Part shown: positions 56,139 through 64,000 of the stretch, piece after piece | How positions within the stretch are numbered: position 1 is the stretch's first letter | How the letters are laid out: every line of letters begins with the position of its first letter | Assembly: GCF_026239675.1 (NCBI RefSeq) | Contig: NZ_JAPIVQ010000004.1 | Span: forward strand, 1-64,000 | Direction of reading: 5' to 3' | Source: Pedobacter sp. PLR | GTDB taxonomy: Bacteria > Bacteroidota > Bacteroidia > Sphingobacteriales > Sphingobacteriaceae | Length of the DNA: 64,000 nt | The notes under the pieces: generated by a model | What the model saw: the letters and a program-made list of their open reading frames with translations, nothing else | Told to the model about the DNA's origin: nothing | The model's database searches: none | Translations under genes and position numbers: made by a program

Positions 56139-56533
56139 TATACGGTTTCCCCGTCAAATATTTCTACAAATTTGGAACGGCTCAATGGCTTAGTGAGGAA
56201 GTCTGTAACCACGGGGATGCTTTGAGAACGCTCCAGCTCTGATGGTGAGATTGATGAAGAAACGATGTAAATCTCAATTTTCTTACTCATCTTCGGCTCC
56301 AGTAATAAATACTCATCCAGGAATCCCCAGCCATCCAATACGGGCATATTCAAATCCAGAAAGATTACATCTGGCAATAAATCCGGCTGATCTGCACTCA
56401 ACTCCAAATCTAATAAAGCTTTTTTTCCATCTTCAAAGACGGTTAGGTCGGTACTTAGATTGGCAACCTGCAACGTCTTTCTAGTTAAAAAAACGAAAAT
56501 AGTGTCGTCATCTATCAGATAAAATTTTTTCAT
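56138..56533 (-). CDS. Single-domain response regulator
   Basis: 131-residue receiver-only protein. The phospho-acceptor Asp lies in DVIFLDLNMPVLDGWGF (about Asp58), with acidic YLIDDDTIF at the N-terminus and the Lys of FLTKPLS near residue 114. With no output domain it must act by protein contact or phosphotransfer. It lies downstream of a PAS sensor-like gene on the same strand (83-nt gap), a likely partner. Confidence 0.9.
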   Translation of the reverse strand: MKKFYLIDDDTIFVFLTRKTLQVANLSTDLTVFEDGKKALLDLELSADQPDLLPDVIFLDLNMPVLDGWGFLDEYLLLEPKMSKKIEIYIVSSSISPSELERSQSIPVVTDFLTKPLSRSKFVEIFDGETV

Positions 56534-56616
56534 TGGATTATATTTATTGGTTGGTTATCATTCTGTTTAATTATACAATGCGATTCCGGTGATTTTTATC
56601 AGACTGCTGTTGCCAT

Positions 56617-57849
56617 TCATTCTGGTGGCAAAGGCTGCTGGCCTTCCGCCTGGTTTACAATAGAGGCTATAGACTCATTCAATTGCGCTGTAGAGTCTTT
56701 TAACATATAAAGTAAATCCATATGGTCGCCATGTGGCTGTTGCAGCATCATTTCCGTTAAGCTCATGATATTCGTTAATGGGGCCCTCACTTTATGGCTC
56801 TGAATCCAGGCAATATCCTTTAAGTCCTGATTTTGCTTTTCGATCATCCGCACATAATTCATTCTTTTCGAGACATCTGTAGCTAATACCAGGCGTGCAT
56901 CTATCCCCTCTATGTTCACAATTGTGGTGTCTATCTCTACCGGAAACAGCTTCCCGCTTTTATCCATATGGGTCAGGATTCCTGAATATTCCCTGGTTTT
57001 AATGGTACTAAAGATGTCCATCAGCTTGCTGATTTCAGAGGTAGGTCTGATCTTCGTGATGTTCATCGACATAAATTCTTCCTGGGAATATCCGTATTTC
57101 TTTACTGCGGCATCATTCACCTTCAGGAAATTGCCGGTAGTTAACTCGAAAATATACATGGGTACCGGATTGGCATCAAAAATATTCCGGTAATAGCGTT
57201 CCGAGGCATCCAGCTTTTTTACCAGCACCGCTTCTTTAACTCTGGTTTTTTCAAAGCCATTGAGTATGGTACTGATCATAAATACACTCACAAAGCTGAC
57301 AAAAATGAAGTTCCAGGAATAGGCAATCCATAAAGGAAGGTTATAGGTATCGGATAATGCATTGGGGAAAGGTTTAAACTCGATGATGAGACCAATCAAA
57401 GCACAAATGAGGATATTGACGACTAAAGGAATGAAAGTGGCTTTTGTTGGAAAGATCATTGCCGTAAAAAAGGTGATGATCAGTAAGTACAGCGCACCAG
57501 GGCCATCAGAACCTACAAACAGCAGGTACATTGTCGCGATCAGGTATAGGAAAGCAACCACAAGGACCATCCTGTAATCCAGCTTAATTTTTCTATTTAC
57601 TACAAAGCCCATAAGAGAAATGATAACAACCACCATAAATACCGGAAAGAATACTTTTCCATTGACGAGCTCATTTACCAAAAACAAAAGGACACTGATT
57701 ATGCCTAATGGAAAGCAATACATAATCGTATCTCTAAATAAATTCAGCCTCCAGGGACTGATCCTGAAAAGCGTGAAATTATAATCAGCGGGAATAACAT
57801 ATAAAAATGTTTTCCTGTATTTGTTCAAGTATGACTGTATTGTTGCCAT
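56617..57849 (-). CDS. Membrane PAS sensor with DHp-like tail but no ATPase domain
   Basis: 410-residue protein: about five or six N-terminal membrane helices (about 25-200), then a PAS domain (about 215-335, YRNIFDANPVPMYIFELTTGNFLKVNDAAVKKYGYSQEEFM). The C-terminal part resembles a histidine-kinase phospho-acceptor helix (WIQSHKVRAPLTNIMSLTEMML, His about 353), but the protein stops about 55 residues later with no HATPase domain. It therefore cannot autophosphorylate by itself. The neighbouring receiver may receive phosphate from it via another kinase. Such short PAS proteins occur in Sphingobacteriaceae. Confidence 0.8.
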   Translation of the reverse strand: MATIQSYLNKYRKTFLYVIPADYNFTLFRISPWRLNLFRDTIMYCFPLGIISVLLFLVNELVNGKVFFPVFMVVVIISLMGFVVNRKIKLDYRMVLVVAFLYLIATMYLLFVGSDGPGALYLLIITFFTAMIFPTKATFIPLVVNILICALIGLIIEFKPFPNALSDTYNLPLWIAYSWNFIFVSFVSVFMISTILNGFEKTRVKEAVLVKKLDASERYYRNIFDANPVPMYIFELTTGNFLKVNDAAVKKYGYSQEEFMSMNITKIRPTSEISKLMDIFSTIKTREYSGILTHMDKSGKLFPVEIDTTIVNIEGIDARLVLATDVSKRMNYVRMIEKQNQDLKDIAWIQSHKVRAPLTNIMSLTEMMLQQPHGDHMDLLYMLKDSTAQLNESIASIVNQAEGQQPLPPE

Positions 57850-58163
57850 TTTTCAAGGGATCAAAGTCTTAACTGAATTTATACCGCTGATATGAATACA
57901 TGAAATGAGGAATTTATTTCCCGAAATCTGACAATGCAGTTATCAGGTTGTATATAAACCATTTAGATGTAAGCCATAAAAGAGACGCTCTTGCTTGTAT
58001 CAGACGTTTTGCTCGATAAACGCCTGATGTTTACAAGGAGAATAAGCCTATTATCATGCCAGGCCTTTTCAGGTTCCGGTATAGGAAATCCCGCTCCGGA
58101 AAGATTCCGAAGAGGGATTTTTGATCATTAAATTGTTAAGATTTGTGGAAATTCGGGATTTCC
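57850..58163. other. Intergenic region with two imperfect hairpins
   Basis: 314 bp with no ORF. It contains an imperfect hairpin at about 57994-58037 (arms CTTGTA/TACAAG, TCAG/CTGA, CGTTT/AAACG with bulges), and a second at 58086-58120. It lies upstream of the PAS sensor and downstream of the lipoprotein gene. No promoter pair was recognised. Confidence 0.45.
58086..58120 (-). terminator. Probable terminator of gpmI-lipoprotein operon
   Basis: 16-bp stem with two mismatches (58086-58101 and 58105-58120, 3-nt loop). It follows the lipoprotein stop on the minus strand. The plus strand has a short T-run (58118-58122); the minus strand lacks a long U-tract, so strength is uncertain. Confidence 0.5.
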
Positions 58164-58694
58164 CTATTTGAATTTTCCGGTGATCCGGTAATTCTTTTCA
58201 GCAAGCAACCTGATCTGCTGGTCCTTTTTGACGTCATATAAACTATCCGGGAAATAGCTGAGCGTATCTGAAGAAGTGTACAAGGTATTTGAATTGCGGA
58301 TCAGCACCTGAAGACCGTAAACCCGGCCCTTTCTTTTGATCACTTTTAGTTCTTTCACCGGAACTTTTTCATTGTTGGAAGTGTATAACTCCAGGGTATC
58401 CGTTTTCTTAACCTGGAACAGCCCTTTCCATGCCGATTTGTTAAGGTCGGCATCAGAGAAAATGCTCAATTCTTTTGGCCAGTCCTGAATCACCAGATCT
58501 TTGCTTTCCGTGGAATCATTGACAACCACTGTTTTATGAATCATCGGTTTCCCACGACTTAACCTGGTCGCTTCTCCGGCAAAATATCCTTTAAGATCGA
58601 AATAAGGATGTGCCTCCTTTTGTTGGGTAACGGCAGGGTCTCCACAGCCAAAACACAACAAAAGAAAAGCACATAATAACAAATTGTTTCTCAT
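58164..58694 (-). CDS. Uncharacterised lipoprotein
   Basis: 176-residue protein; the start at 58694 shares its A with the gpmI stop (TAATG), so it is translationally coupled. The signal peptide ends with lipobox LLLCFGC (Cys17). No domain is recognised; the rest is a mix of strand-like and charged segments (LVIQDWPKELSIFSDAD, ELKVIKRKGRVYGLQVLIRN). The coupling to a glycolytic enzyme is probably an accident of genome compaction. Confidence 0.8.
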   Translation of the reverse strand: MRNNLLLCAFLLLCFGCGDPAVTQQKEAHPYFDLKGYFAGEATRLSRGKPMIHKTVVVNDSTESKDLVIQDWPKELSIFSDADLNKSAWKGLFQVKKTDTLELYTSNNEKVPVKELKVIKRKGRVYGLQVLIRNSNTLYTSSDTLSYFPDSLYDVKKDQQIRLLAEKNYRITGKFK

Positions 58695-60214
58695 TATACC
58701 AGGCAATTACCGGTCATGATCGCTGGTTTCTCAATACCCATGATCTTTAAGATCGTAGGGGCGATGTCGCCAAGTTTTCCATCAGCGATGGTTTTATAAT
58801 CATTGTCAATTAAAATGCAGGGAACAAGGTTGGTGGTATGGGCTGTATTAACCGATCCATCTGCATTACGCATGTATTCTGAATTTCCGTGATCCGCAAG
58901 AATGATGAAAGAGTAACCGTTCTCGATTCCTTTTTTTACCACGATCTCTGCACAGCTATCCGCAGTTTCTACGGCTTTAATTACAGCTTCAAAAACACCG
59001 GTATGACCTACCATATCCGGATTGGCAAAATTCAGACAAACAAAATCAGGCCAGCCGGATTCCAGCTCTTTACTGATGGCTTCTGTAATTCCTGCCGCAC
59101 TCATTTCTGGTTGCAAGTCATAAGTAGCCACCTTTGGAGATGGAATAAGTATTCTCTTTTCGTTTTCAAACTCTAACTCTCTGCCACCAGAGAAGAAGAA
59201 AGTAACGTGAGGGTATTTTTCCGTCTCCGCAATACGGATCTGGTTCTTGTGGTTTTTCTCTAATACTTCTCCTAAAGTTTCTGTAAGATCGTCTTTGGTG
59301 AAAACTACCTTTACGTTTTCGAAATTTTCATCATAAGTTGTCATCGTCACATAGTACAATGGCAATTTGTGCATATCGAAATCAGGATAATCATTCTGGG
59401 TCAATGCCGCAGTAATTTCTCTACCTCTGTCTGTTCTGTAATTGAAACAGATCACGACGTCACCAGGTTGTATCGTTGCTACCGGATTGCCATCAGGCTG
59501 AGTAACTACAATTGGTTTGGTAAACTCATCCGTGATGCCTTCGCTATAAGATTGCTCAATAGCCATTACCGGATTGCTGGTAGGTTGTCCAACACCTTTA
59601 GTCATCAGGTCATAGGCAAGTTTTACCCTTTCCCAACGTGAATCTCTATCCATTGCATAATAACGGCCAATTAAACTGGCAATTTTACCTGTAGAACTTT
59701 CCAGGTGATGCTCAAGGTCTTTAATAAAGTTCAGTCCGGAATTTGGATCAGTATCTCTACCGTCTAAGAAAGCGTGTACAAAGACATCGCTCAATCCTTG
59801 TTCGCCGGCTGCATCGCATAAAGCTTTAAGGTGATTGATATGGGCGTGTACCCCTCCATCAGAAACCAATCCGATGAAATGAACCGCCTTATTATTTTGT
59901 TTAGCATGGTTAAAGGCATCCAGCAACACCGGGTTTTGGTGAAGCGTTCTGTCTTCTATTGCCTTATTAATCCTGCCTAGTTCCTGATAAACCACTCTGC
60001 CTGCACCTAAATTCATGTGTCCAACTTCCGAGTTTCCCATTTGTCCGGCCGGTAATCCTACCGCTACACCCGAAGCTTCCAACCTGGAATTAGGATAATT
60101 TTTTAATAAAGAGTCAAAGAAAGGAGTGTTGGCTGCATAAGCGGCATCGGAACTATCCTGGTTCCCGTAGCCCCAGCCGTCAAGAATAAGTAGAACTAAT
60201 TTTTTATTATTCAT
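58694..60214 (-). CDS. gpmI: 2,3-bisphosphoglycerate-independent phosphoglycerate mutase
   Basis: Manganese enzyme that interconverts 3- and 2-phosphoglycerate in glycolysis. Metal-binding Asp12 is in LLILDGWGYG and the nucleophile is Ser62 in GQMGNSEVGH. Other marks are HAFLDGRDTDP, IGRYYAMDRDSRW and ILADHGNSEYM. At 506 residues it matches GpmI. It is first in a two-gene unit with a lipoprotein. A TATATTTG -7 element lies at 60268-60261. Confidence 0.96.
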   Translation of the reverse strand: MNNKKLVLLILDGWGYGNQDSSDAAYAANTPFFDSLLKNYPNSRLEASGVAVGLPAGQMGNSEVGHMNLGAGRVVYQELGRINKAIEDRTLHQNPVLLDAFNHAKQNNKAVHFIGLVSDGGVHAHINHLKALCDAAGEQGLSDVFVHAFLDGRDTDPNSGLNFIKDLEHHLESSTGKIASLIGRYYAMDRDSRWERVKLAYDLMTKGVGQPTSNPVMAIEQSYSEGITDEFTKPIVVTQPDGNPVATIQPGDVVICFNYRTDRGREITAALTQNDYPDFDMHKLPLYYVTMTTYDENFENVKVVFTKDDLTETLGEVLEKNHKNQIRIAETEKYPHVTFFFSGGRELEFENEKRILIPSPKVATYDLQPEMSAAGITEAISKELESGWPDFVCLNFANPDMVGHTGVFEAVIKAVETADSCAEIVVKKGIENGYSFIILADHGNSEYMRNADGSVNTAHTTNLVPCILIDNDYKTIADGKLGDIAPTILKIMGIEKPAIMTGNCLV

Positions 60215-60260
60215 CTTGAATTACTTTTAATATATGTCGTACGATTGTGTATCAATCTAA

Positions 60261-60322
60261 CAAATATAAGCGTATTGTGTGTTTTTTTTGAGCCTAATTG
60301 TAATTCAACTGTAGTATCTTTG
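60261..60322. promoter_or_regulatory. Divergent promoter elements gpmI / DUF4783 gene
   Basis: Minus strand TATATTTG at 60268-60261 for gpmI; plus strand TATCTTTG at 60315-60322 for the DUF4783 gene, with a TTG at 60288-60290 at 24-nt spacing. The spacing is slightly longer than consensus. Confidence 0.45.
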
Positions 60323-60388
60323 TTTTCGTTGCTACGGTCAATAATGGCATAATTTATGTAACATTGACTCGTTAGCTATATAGAGAAT

Positions 60389-60781
60389 ATGAAGCCCTTA
60401 CTTTTTTTTACGATTCTATTTACCTCTTTTTCCTCTGCTATTGCTATTCAAAGCGATATTATTGACAATCTTTCCGGTTATTTTAAAGCAGGAAATGCTA
60501 AAGAAGTGGCTGTAAATTTTTCGTCCTCTCTGGAGCTTATCATCATCGATGAAGAAGATGTCTACTCAAAAGCACAGGCAGAACAGATCTTAAGGAATTT
60601 CTTTACCAAATATCCTCCTTTAAAATCATCGGTTATACATACCATTAATGCCAATCCGAACTTTAGATTTGGCATCCTTTTGCTACAGACTAAGAATGGG
60701 AAATTCCGCGTTTCCATCACCATGAAAAAATCTAATAATGCTTTTTTTATTACGGAATTGAGAATAGAGCCGGATAAATAA
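60389..60781 (+). CDS. DUF4783 family secreted protein
   Basis: 130-residue protein with a signal peptide (1-19). The rest fits the Bacteroidota DUF4783 family: IIDNLSGYFKAGNAKEVAVNFSSSLELII, then AEQILRNFFTKYPP and FRVSITMKKSNNAFFITELRIEP. The fold is likely NTF2-like. It precedes nadC by 36 nt and may be co-transcribed. Function unknown. Confidence 0.82.
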   Translation: MKPLLFFTILFTSFSSAIAIQSDIIDNLSGYFKAGNAKEVAVNFSSSLELIIIDEEDVYSKAQAEQILRNFFTKYPPLKSSVIHTINANPNFRFGILLLQTKNGKFRVSITMKKSNNAFFITELRIEPDK

Positions 60782-60817
60782 TAGTAAAAATGCTATTTTT
60801 GGGTTTAATTTTAAGTT

Positions 60818-61660
60818 TTGGATAAGCAAATCATAGATCAATTCATAAAAAACGCTGTTGCCGAAGATTTAGGCGATGGAGATCATACTTCACTTTCTAC
60901 CATTCCTGCCAATGCACAAGGCAAAGCAAAATTGCTCATTAAAGAGGATGGAATTATTGCCGGAGTAGAACTTGCAGTAGCGATTTTCAACTATATAGAC
61001 GATAAATTAGTAGTCACAGTGAACATTACAGACGGTACAGCAGTGAAATATGGAGATATTGCACTGACGGTTTCAGGGAGTGTCCATGCTATTTTGCTGG
61101 CCGAGCGACTGGTTTTAAACTGTATGCAAAGGATGAGTGGTATCGCCACAAAAACCAATCATATCGTTGGCCTGCTGGCTGGATATTCTACAAAGCTGTT
61201 AGATACCCGCAAAACCACACCTGGATTAAGGTATCTGGAGAAATGGGCGGTTGTAATTGGTGGTGGAGTTAATCACCGTATCGGTTTATACGATATGATC
61301 CTGATTAAGGACAACCATGTAGATTATGCCGGTGGAATCGCTAATGCGATCAAAGCTGCCAATCAATATTTAGCGGATCAGCAAAAAGATTTGCAGATAG
61401 AGATAGAAGTGAGAAACCTTTCTGAGTTAAATGATGTTTTAACAAACAGAGGTGTAGACAGAATTATGTTAGATAACTTTAGTTTTGCGGATTTAAGAGA
61501 AGCGGTAAAGATAATTGATGGTAGATTTGTGACAGAGGCCTCTGGTGGAATAACCGAAGAAAATGTAGCCGAATACGCGGCTTGTGGGGTAGATTTTATA
61601 TCTATGGGCGCTTTAACCCACTCTGTTAAAAGTTTAGACATGAGTTTGAAAGCATGTTAA
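60818..61660 (+). CDS. nadC: Nicotinate-nucleotide pyrophosphorylase (quinolinate PRTase)
   Basis: Converts quinolinate and PRPP to nicotinate mononucleotide in NAD synthesis. Diagnostic segments: VAEDLGDGDHTS (about 14-25), LNCMQRMSGIAT, DTRKTTPGLRYLEKWAV (about 129-145) and NHRIGLYDMILIKDNH. The start is a TTG at 60818; there is no ATG upstream of the conserved N-terminus and an in-frame stop lies two codons earlier, so the non-ATG start is almost forced. 280 residues. Confidence 0.95.
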   Translation: MDKQIIDQFIKNAVAEDLGDGDHTSLSTIPANAQGKAKLLIKEDGIIAGVELAVAIFNYIDDKLVVTVNITDGTAVKYGDIALTVSGSVHAILLAERLVLNCMQRMSGIATKTNHIVGLLAGYSTKLLDTRKTTPGLRYLEKWAVVIGGGVNHRIGLYDMILIKDNHVDYAGGIANAIKAANQYLADQQKDLQIEIEVRNLSELNDVLTNRGVDRIMLDNFSFADLREAVKIIDGRFVTEASGGITEENVAEYAACGVDFISMGALTHSVKSLDMSLKAC

Positions 61661-61674
61661 ACAACCTAATTCAT

Positions 61675-61696
61675 CAGAATTTGATTCTGTTTTTTT
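61675..61696 (+). terminator. Weak terminator after nadC
   Basis: 6-bp stem CAGAAT/ATTCTG with a 3-nt loop, followed by seven T residues. The stem is short, so read-through into plsY is possible. Confidence 0.45.
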
Positions 61697-61712
61697 ACTA
61701 TAATTGTAGTTA

Positions 61713-62360
61713 ATGATTTCGGTCTATTCTATATCAGCAGTAATTTTAGCATATTTATTTGGGTCTATACCAACTGCGGTATGGCTCGGACAAGCATTTT
61801 ACGGTGTCGACGTGAGGGAGTATGGTAGTGGAAATGCCGGTGCAACCAATACTTTCAGGGTATTGGGGAAACGTGCAGGGCTTGCCGTGATGACGATAGA
61901 TATCGCCAAAGGCTATACCGCAACTAAACTTGCCTATTTTATAGGGCTATCCGTTACGGGGCCTCAAAACTCTTCTCAATTTATCAACTATGAACTTGCA
62001 CTCGGAGTAACTGCTGTAATGGGACATTTGTTCCCGATATTTGCAGGCTTTAGGGGAGGTAAAGGGGTTGCCACACTTTTTGGAATGATTTTGGCAGTTA
62101 ACTTTCCGGCAGCGATGTTTTGTGTTCTTGTTTTTGTAGTCGTGCTTTTAACGACCAAATATGTGTCTTTAAGCTCCATATGTGCAGGATTTACCTTCCC
62201 ATTGAGCATTATATTCATTCTTCATTCTTCCATTAAATCGGAAGTATTGTATGGAATGTGTGTTTGTATACTTATTCTGGTCACACATCAAAAGAATCTT
62301 GAGCGACTCCTCATGGGCAAAGAATCCAAAGTTTACCTGTTTAAAAAGAAAACAACCTAA
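61713..62360 (+). CDS. plsY: Glycerol-3-phosphate acyltransferase PlsY
   Basis: Inner-membrane enzyme that acylates glycerol-3-phosphate from acyl phosphate, starting phospholipid synthesis. Family motifs: YLFGSIPTAVWLG, EYGSGNAGATNTFRVLGKRAG and GHLFPIFAGFRGGKGVATLFG. Five membrane helices are predicted over 215 residues. It is followed closely by an M48 peptidase gene. Confidence 0.95.
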   Translation: MISVYSISAVILAYLFGSIPTAVWLGQAFYGVDVREYGSGNAGATNTFRVLGKRAGLAVMTIDIAKGYTATKLAYFIGLSVTGPQNSSQFINYELALGVTAVMGHLFPIFAGFRGGKGVATLFGMILAVNFPAAMFCVLVFVVVLLTTKYVSLSSICAGFTFPLSIIFILHSSIKSEVLYGMCVCILILVTHQKNLERLLMGKESKVYLFKKKTT

Positions 62361-62372
62361 AACAAAGAATTC

Positions 62373-63200
62373 ATGAAAGCTTTAAATTTAACGGTCATTG
62401 CAGCGGCGATGCTTTCCATCTCCTCGTGTTCCACTGTTCCATTAACCGGACGTAGCAGACTGAGTATTGTGAGTGAAAGTGAAATGCAGGGTGTGGCTGC
62501 TCAAAGCTATAGCGCTTTATTGAGAGATCCTAAAACTAAGGTGCTCAACAATGCAGATGCTGCAAGAGTGAAAAGAGTAGGGCAGAAAATTCAGGCTGCG
62601 GTTACGAAATATATGAATGCCAATGGTTATGCCGACCAGATTAATGGCTTCAACTGGGAATTTAACCTGATTGATAGTAAAGAGGTAAATGCCTGGTGTA
62701 TGCCAGGGGGTAAAGTAGCTGTTTACAGCGGTATCTTACCAGTTGCGAAGGATGATGCAGGCTTAGCGACGATTATGGGGCATGAGATCGCACACGCGAT
62801 TGCACAGCACTCCTCAGAAAGAGCTTCTCAGGCTACTTTAGCTCAGGCTGGAGGCAGTCTTTTAGGCGCAGCTACGGCAGGGAAATCTCAGATGGCTCAG
62901 TCCATCATCAACCAGGCTTATGGTTTGGGCGCACAAGGTTTTGTATTGTTACCAAACTCAAGAAAGCAAGAGCTGGAAGCGGATAAATTAGGACTGATCT
63001 TTATGGCAATGGCCGGATATGACCCTTCTAATGCAATCTCTTTCTGGCAACGTATGTCTGCGGCAAGTGCAGGTGCTCAAAAACCATCAGAGTTTTTAAG
63101 TACTCACCCTTCTGATGCAACACGTATCGCGCAGATTCAGCGACTTTTACCGGAAGCAAGAACCTATATGAACTCTACCACCGGGAAACCGATCAGATAG
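62373..63200 (+). CDS. M48 family metallopeptidase lipoprotein
   Basis: Zinc protease probably anchored in the outer membrane and working in the periplasm. Signal peptide with lipobox AMLSISSC (Cys19). The zinc-binding HExxH is in IMGHEIAHAIAQHSSER (about 131-147), and the third ligand Glu is in KQELEADKLGL (about 201). 275 residues fit LoiP/YggG-type proteins. It is 12 nt after plsY and ends at a terminator. Confidence 0.92.
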   Translation: MKALNLTVIAAAMLSISSCSTVPLTGRSRLSIVSESEMQGVAAQSYSALLRDPKTKVLNNADAARVKRVGQKIQAAVTKYMNANGYADQINGFNWEFNLIDSKEVNAWCMPGGKVAVYSGILPVAKDDAGLATIMGHEIAHAIAQHSSERASQATLAQAGGSLLGAATAGKSQMAQSIINQAYGLGAQGFVLLPNSRKQELEADKLGLIFMAMAGYDPSNAISFWQRMSAASAGAQKPSEFLSTHPSDATRIAQIQRLLPEARTYMNSTTGKPIR

Positions 63201-63224
63201 TTCGGATTTTAAAATATAATGAAC

Positions 63225-63254
63225 AGGCTGTTACCTCCGGGTAACGGCCTTTTT
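63225..63254 (+). terminator. Intrinsic terminator of plsY-peptidase unit
   Basis: 11-bp stem with one T-G wobble (63225-63235 with 63240-63250) and 4-nt loop, then TTTT. It faces the end of the convergent pabB gene and may serve both. Confidence 0.85.
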
Positions 63255-63272
63255 AATGGGCTGAACTTTATT

Positions 63273-64000
63273 TTAAGCCGTTAGTGTCTGGATAATGGCG
63301 GATGCCTTCAACATACATTCTTCATACTCGTCATTAGCATTCGCAGCGTAAGTGATGGCGCCACCAACCTGGAAAGACAGGTGTTTGTTGCTTTCCTGAT
63401 AAAGGATGCTGCGGATGATCACATTGAAATCGAACTCCCCGGCAGGGCTGATGTATCCGAAAGAACCGGAATAAGCCCCTCTTTTACTCAGTTCATACTT
63501 TTCAATGAGTTCCATTGCCCGGATCTTTGGCGCCCCTGTCATAGAGCCCATCGGGAAGGTATTCCTGATGGCCGCAATGAAATGTAAGTCAGGATCGAGC
63601 TCACAGCTGATGGTAGAAATCATCTGATGTACCTGTGGAAAGCTATAAATGCCGAAAAGTTCTTCCACTTTGACGCTTCCTTTTAAGGCACTTTTAGTAA
63701 GGTCATTGCGAACGAGGTCCACAATCATTACATTCTCCGCCTGTTCTTTTATATTCTCACTTAAGGCCTGTTTGATCTGTTCATCGGCAAAAGCCTCATT
63801 GCTACGTCTTGCAGTTCCTTTAATCGGCTGAGAGATCAGCTTGTTGCCGCGCTTGCACAGGAATCTTTCCGGACTGGCAGAGAGGATATATTTGTCATTG
63901 ATTTTGAAATATCCGGCAAATGGGGTAGGAGACAGCGCATTGAGCTGTTCAAATACATATAAGGGATCGATCTCTGCGTTCCCGGCAAAGAATTCCTGAC
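63273..64000 (-). CDS. pabB: Aminodeoxychorismate synthase component I (truncated by window end)
   Basis: C-terminal 241 residues of a chorismate-binding enzyme; the reading frame stays open to the end of the window, so the N-terminus lies outside. It would make 4-amino-4-deoxychorismate for folate. The QPIKGTARR motif (Lys version) marks PabB rather than TrpE (which has PIAGT). Other marks: ASPERFL, ENVMIVDLVRNDL and GSMTGAPKIRAMELIEKYE. A methionine within ENVMIVD is internal and not the true start. Confidence 0.9.
   Translation of the reverse strand, partial: QEFFAGNAEIDPLYVFEQLNALSPTPFAGYFKINDKYILSASPERFLCKRGNKLISQPIKGTARRSNEAFADEQIKQALSENIKEQAENVMIVDLVRNDLTKSALKGSVKVEELFGIYSFPQVHQMISTISCELDPDLHFIAAIRNTFPMGSMTGAPKIRAMELIEKYELSKRGAYSGSFGYISPAGEFDFNVIIRSILYQESNKHLSFQVGGAITYAANANDEYEECMLKASAIIQTLTA

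Noticed and set aside
63273..63728. A short stand-alone frame starting at the Met in ENVMIVDLVRNDL
   Set aside because: The frame stays open to the window end and codes for the conserved upstream part of PabB, so that Met is internal.

Overview
The window looks like a chromosomal segment from a Bacteroidota bacterium of the Sphingobacteriaceae, most probably Pedobacter or a close relative. The signs are a SusC/SusD pair, many upstream regions with the Bacteroidota -7 hexamer-like element TAnnTTTG, a primary-type sigma factor of only 286 aa, weak Shine-Dalgarno sequences, IcmF, PafA-type phosphatase, a DUF4783 protein and PAS/receiver signalling proteins typical of that group. No rRNA, phage, transposase, integrase or CRISPR array was seen. 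The region reads as stable core plus moderately variable accessory functions.

Layout. 0-8 kb: acyl-ACP desaturase (+), facing isobutyryl-CoA mutase IcmF, PafA-type phosphatase and FolC (all -). 8-16.4 kb: a tight minus-strand operon that runs TPR protein, plug-less TonB-box barrel, HU-like/SPOR membrane protein, ExbB, ExbD, TonB-like protein and then folC. This is the most interesting block: a complete energised trans-envelope machine with an outer membrane barrel, a peptidoglycan-binding arm and a nucleoid-type domain in one transcription unit. 16.5-18 kb: pyrR-pyrB. 18.2-22.4 kb: DCC-family protein, GH20 hexosaminidase, ribosomal protein S1. 22.5-29.7 kb: an AraC regulator divergent from a SusC/SusD pair and a PepSY membrane protein. 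Two related palindromes, one before susC and one before the PepSY gene, suggest a shared regulon, probably for iron-chelate uptake. 29.6-31.2 kb: GlxA-like and Lrp regulators. 31.5-33.6 kb: serC overlapping a divergent RpoD-like sigma factor, then tRNA-Arg(TCT).

33.7-37 kb: DUF1080 protein, a small Ala/Lys/His-rich secreted protein and an OmpR/histidine-kinase pair. 37.3-49.6 kb: two complete RND efflux systems in convergent orientation, one next to the two-component system and the other headed by a TetR gene with its own operator. 49.8-55 kb: cytidylate kinase (apparently leaderless mRNA), ArfB, LpxR-like and small barrel proteins, Lon. 55.4-58 kb: TPR protein, single-domain receiver and a PAS/DHp protein without an ATPase domain. 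58-64 kb: housekeeping genes (gpmI, nadC, plsY), a DUF4783 protein, an M48 metallopeptidase and a truncated pabB at the window end.

Gene starts were moved inward where the longest frame used an upstream TTG but a signal peptide, family N-terminus or promoter supported an ATG. Terminators, promoters and operators were found by eye only; none was scored by folding energy or a motif matrix. Functional calls rest on recognised motifs and family resemblance, not on database searches.
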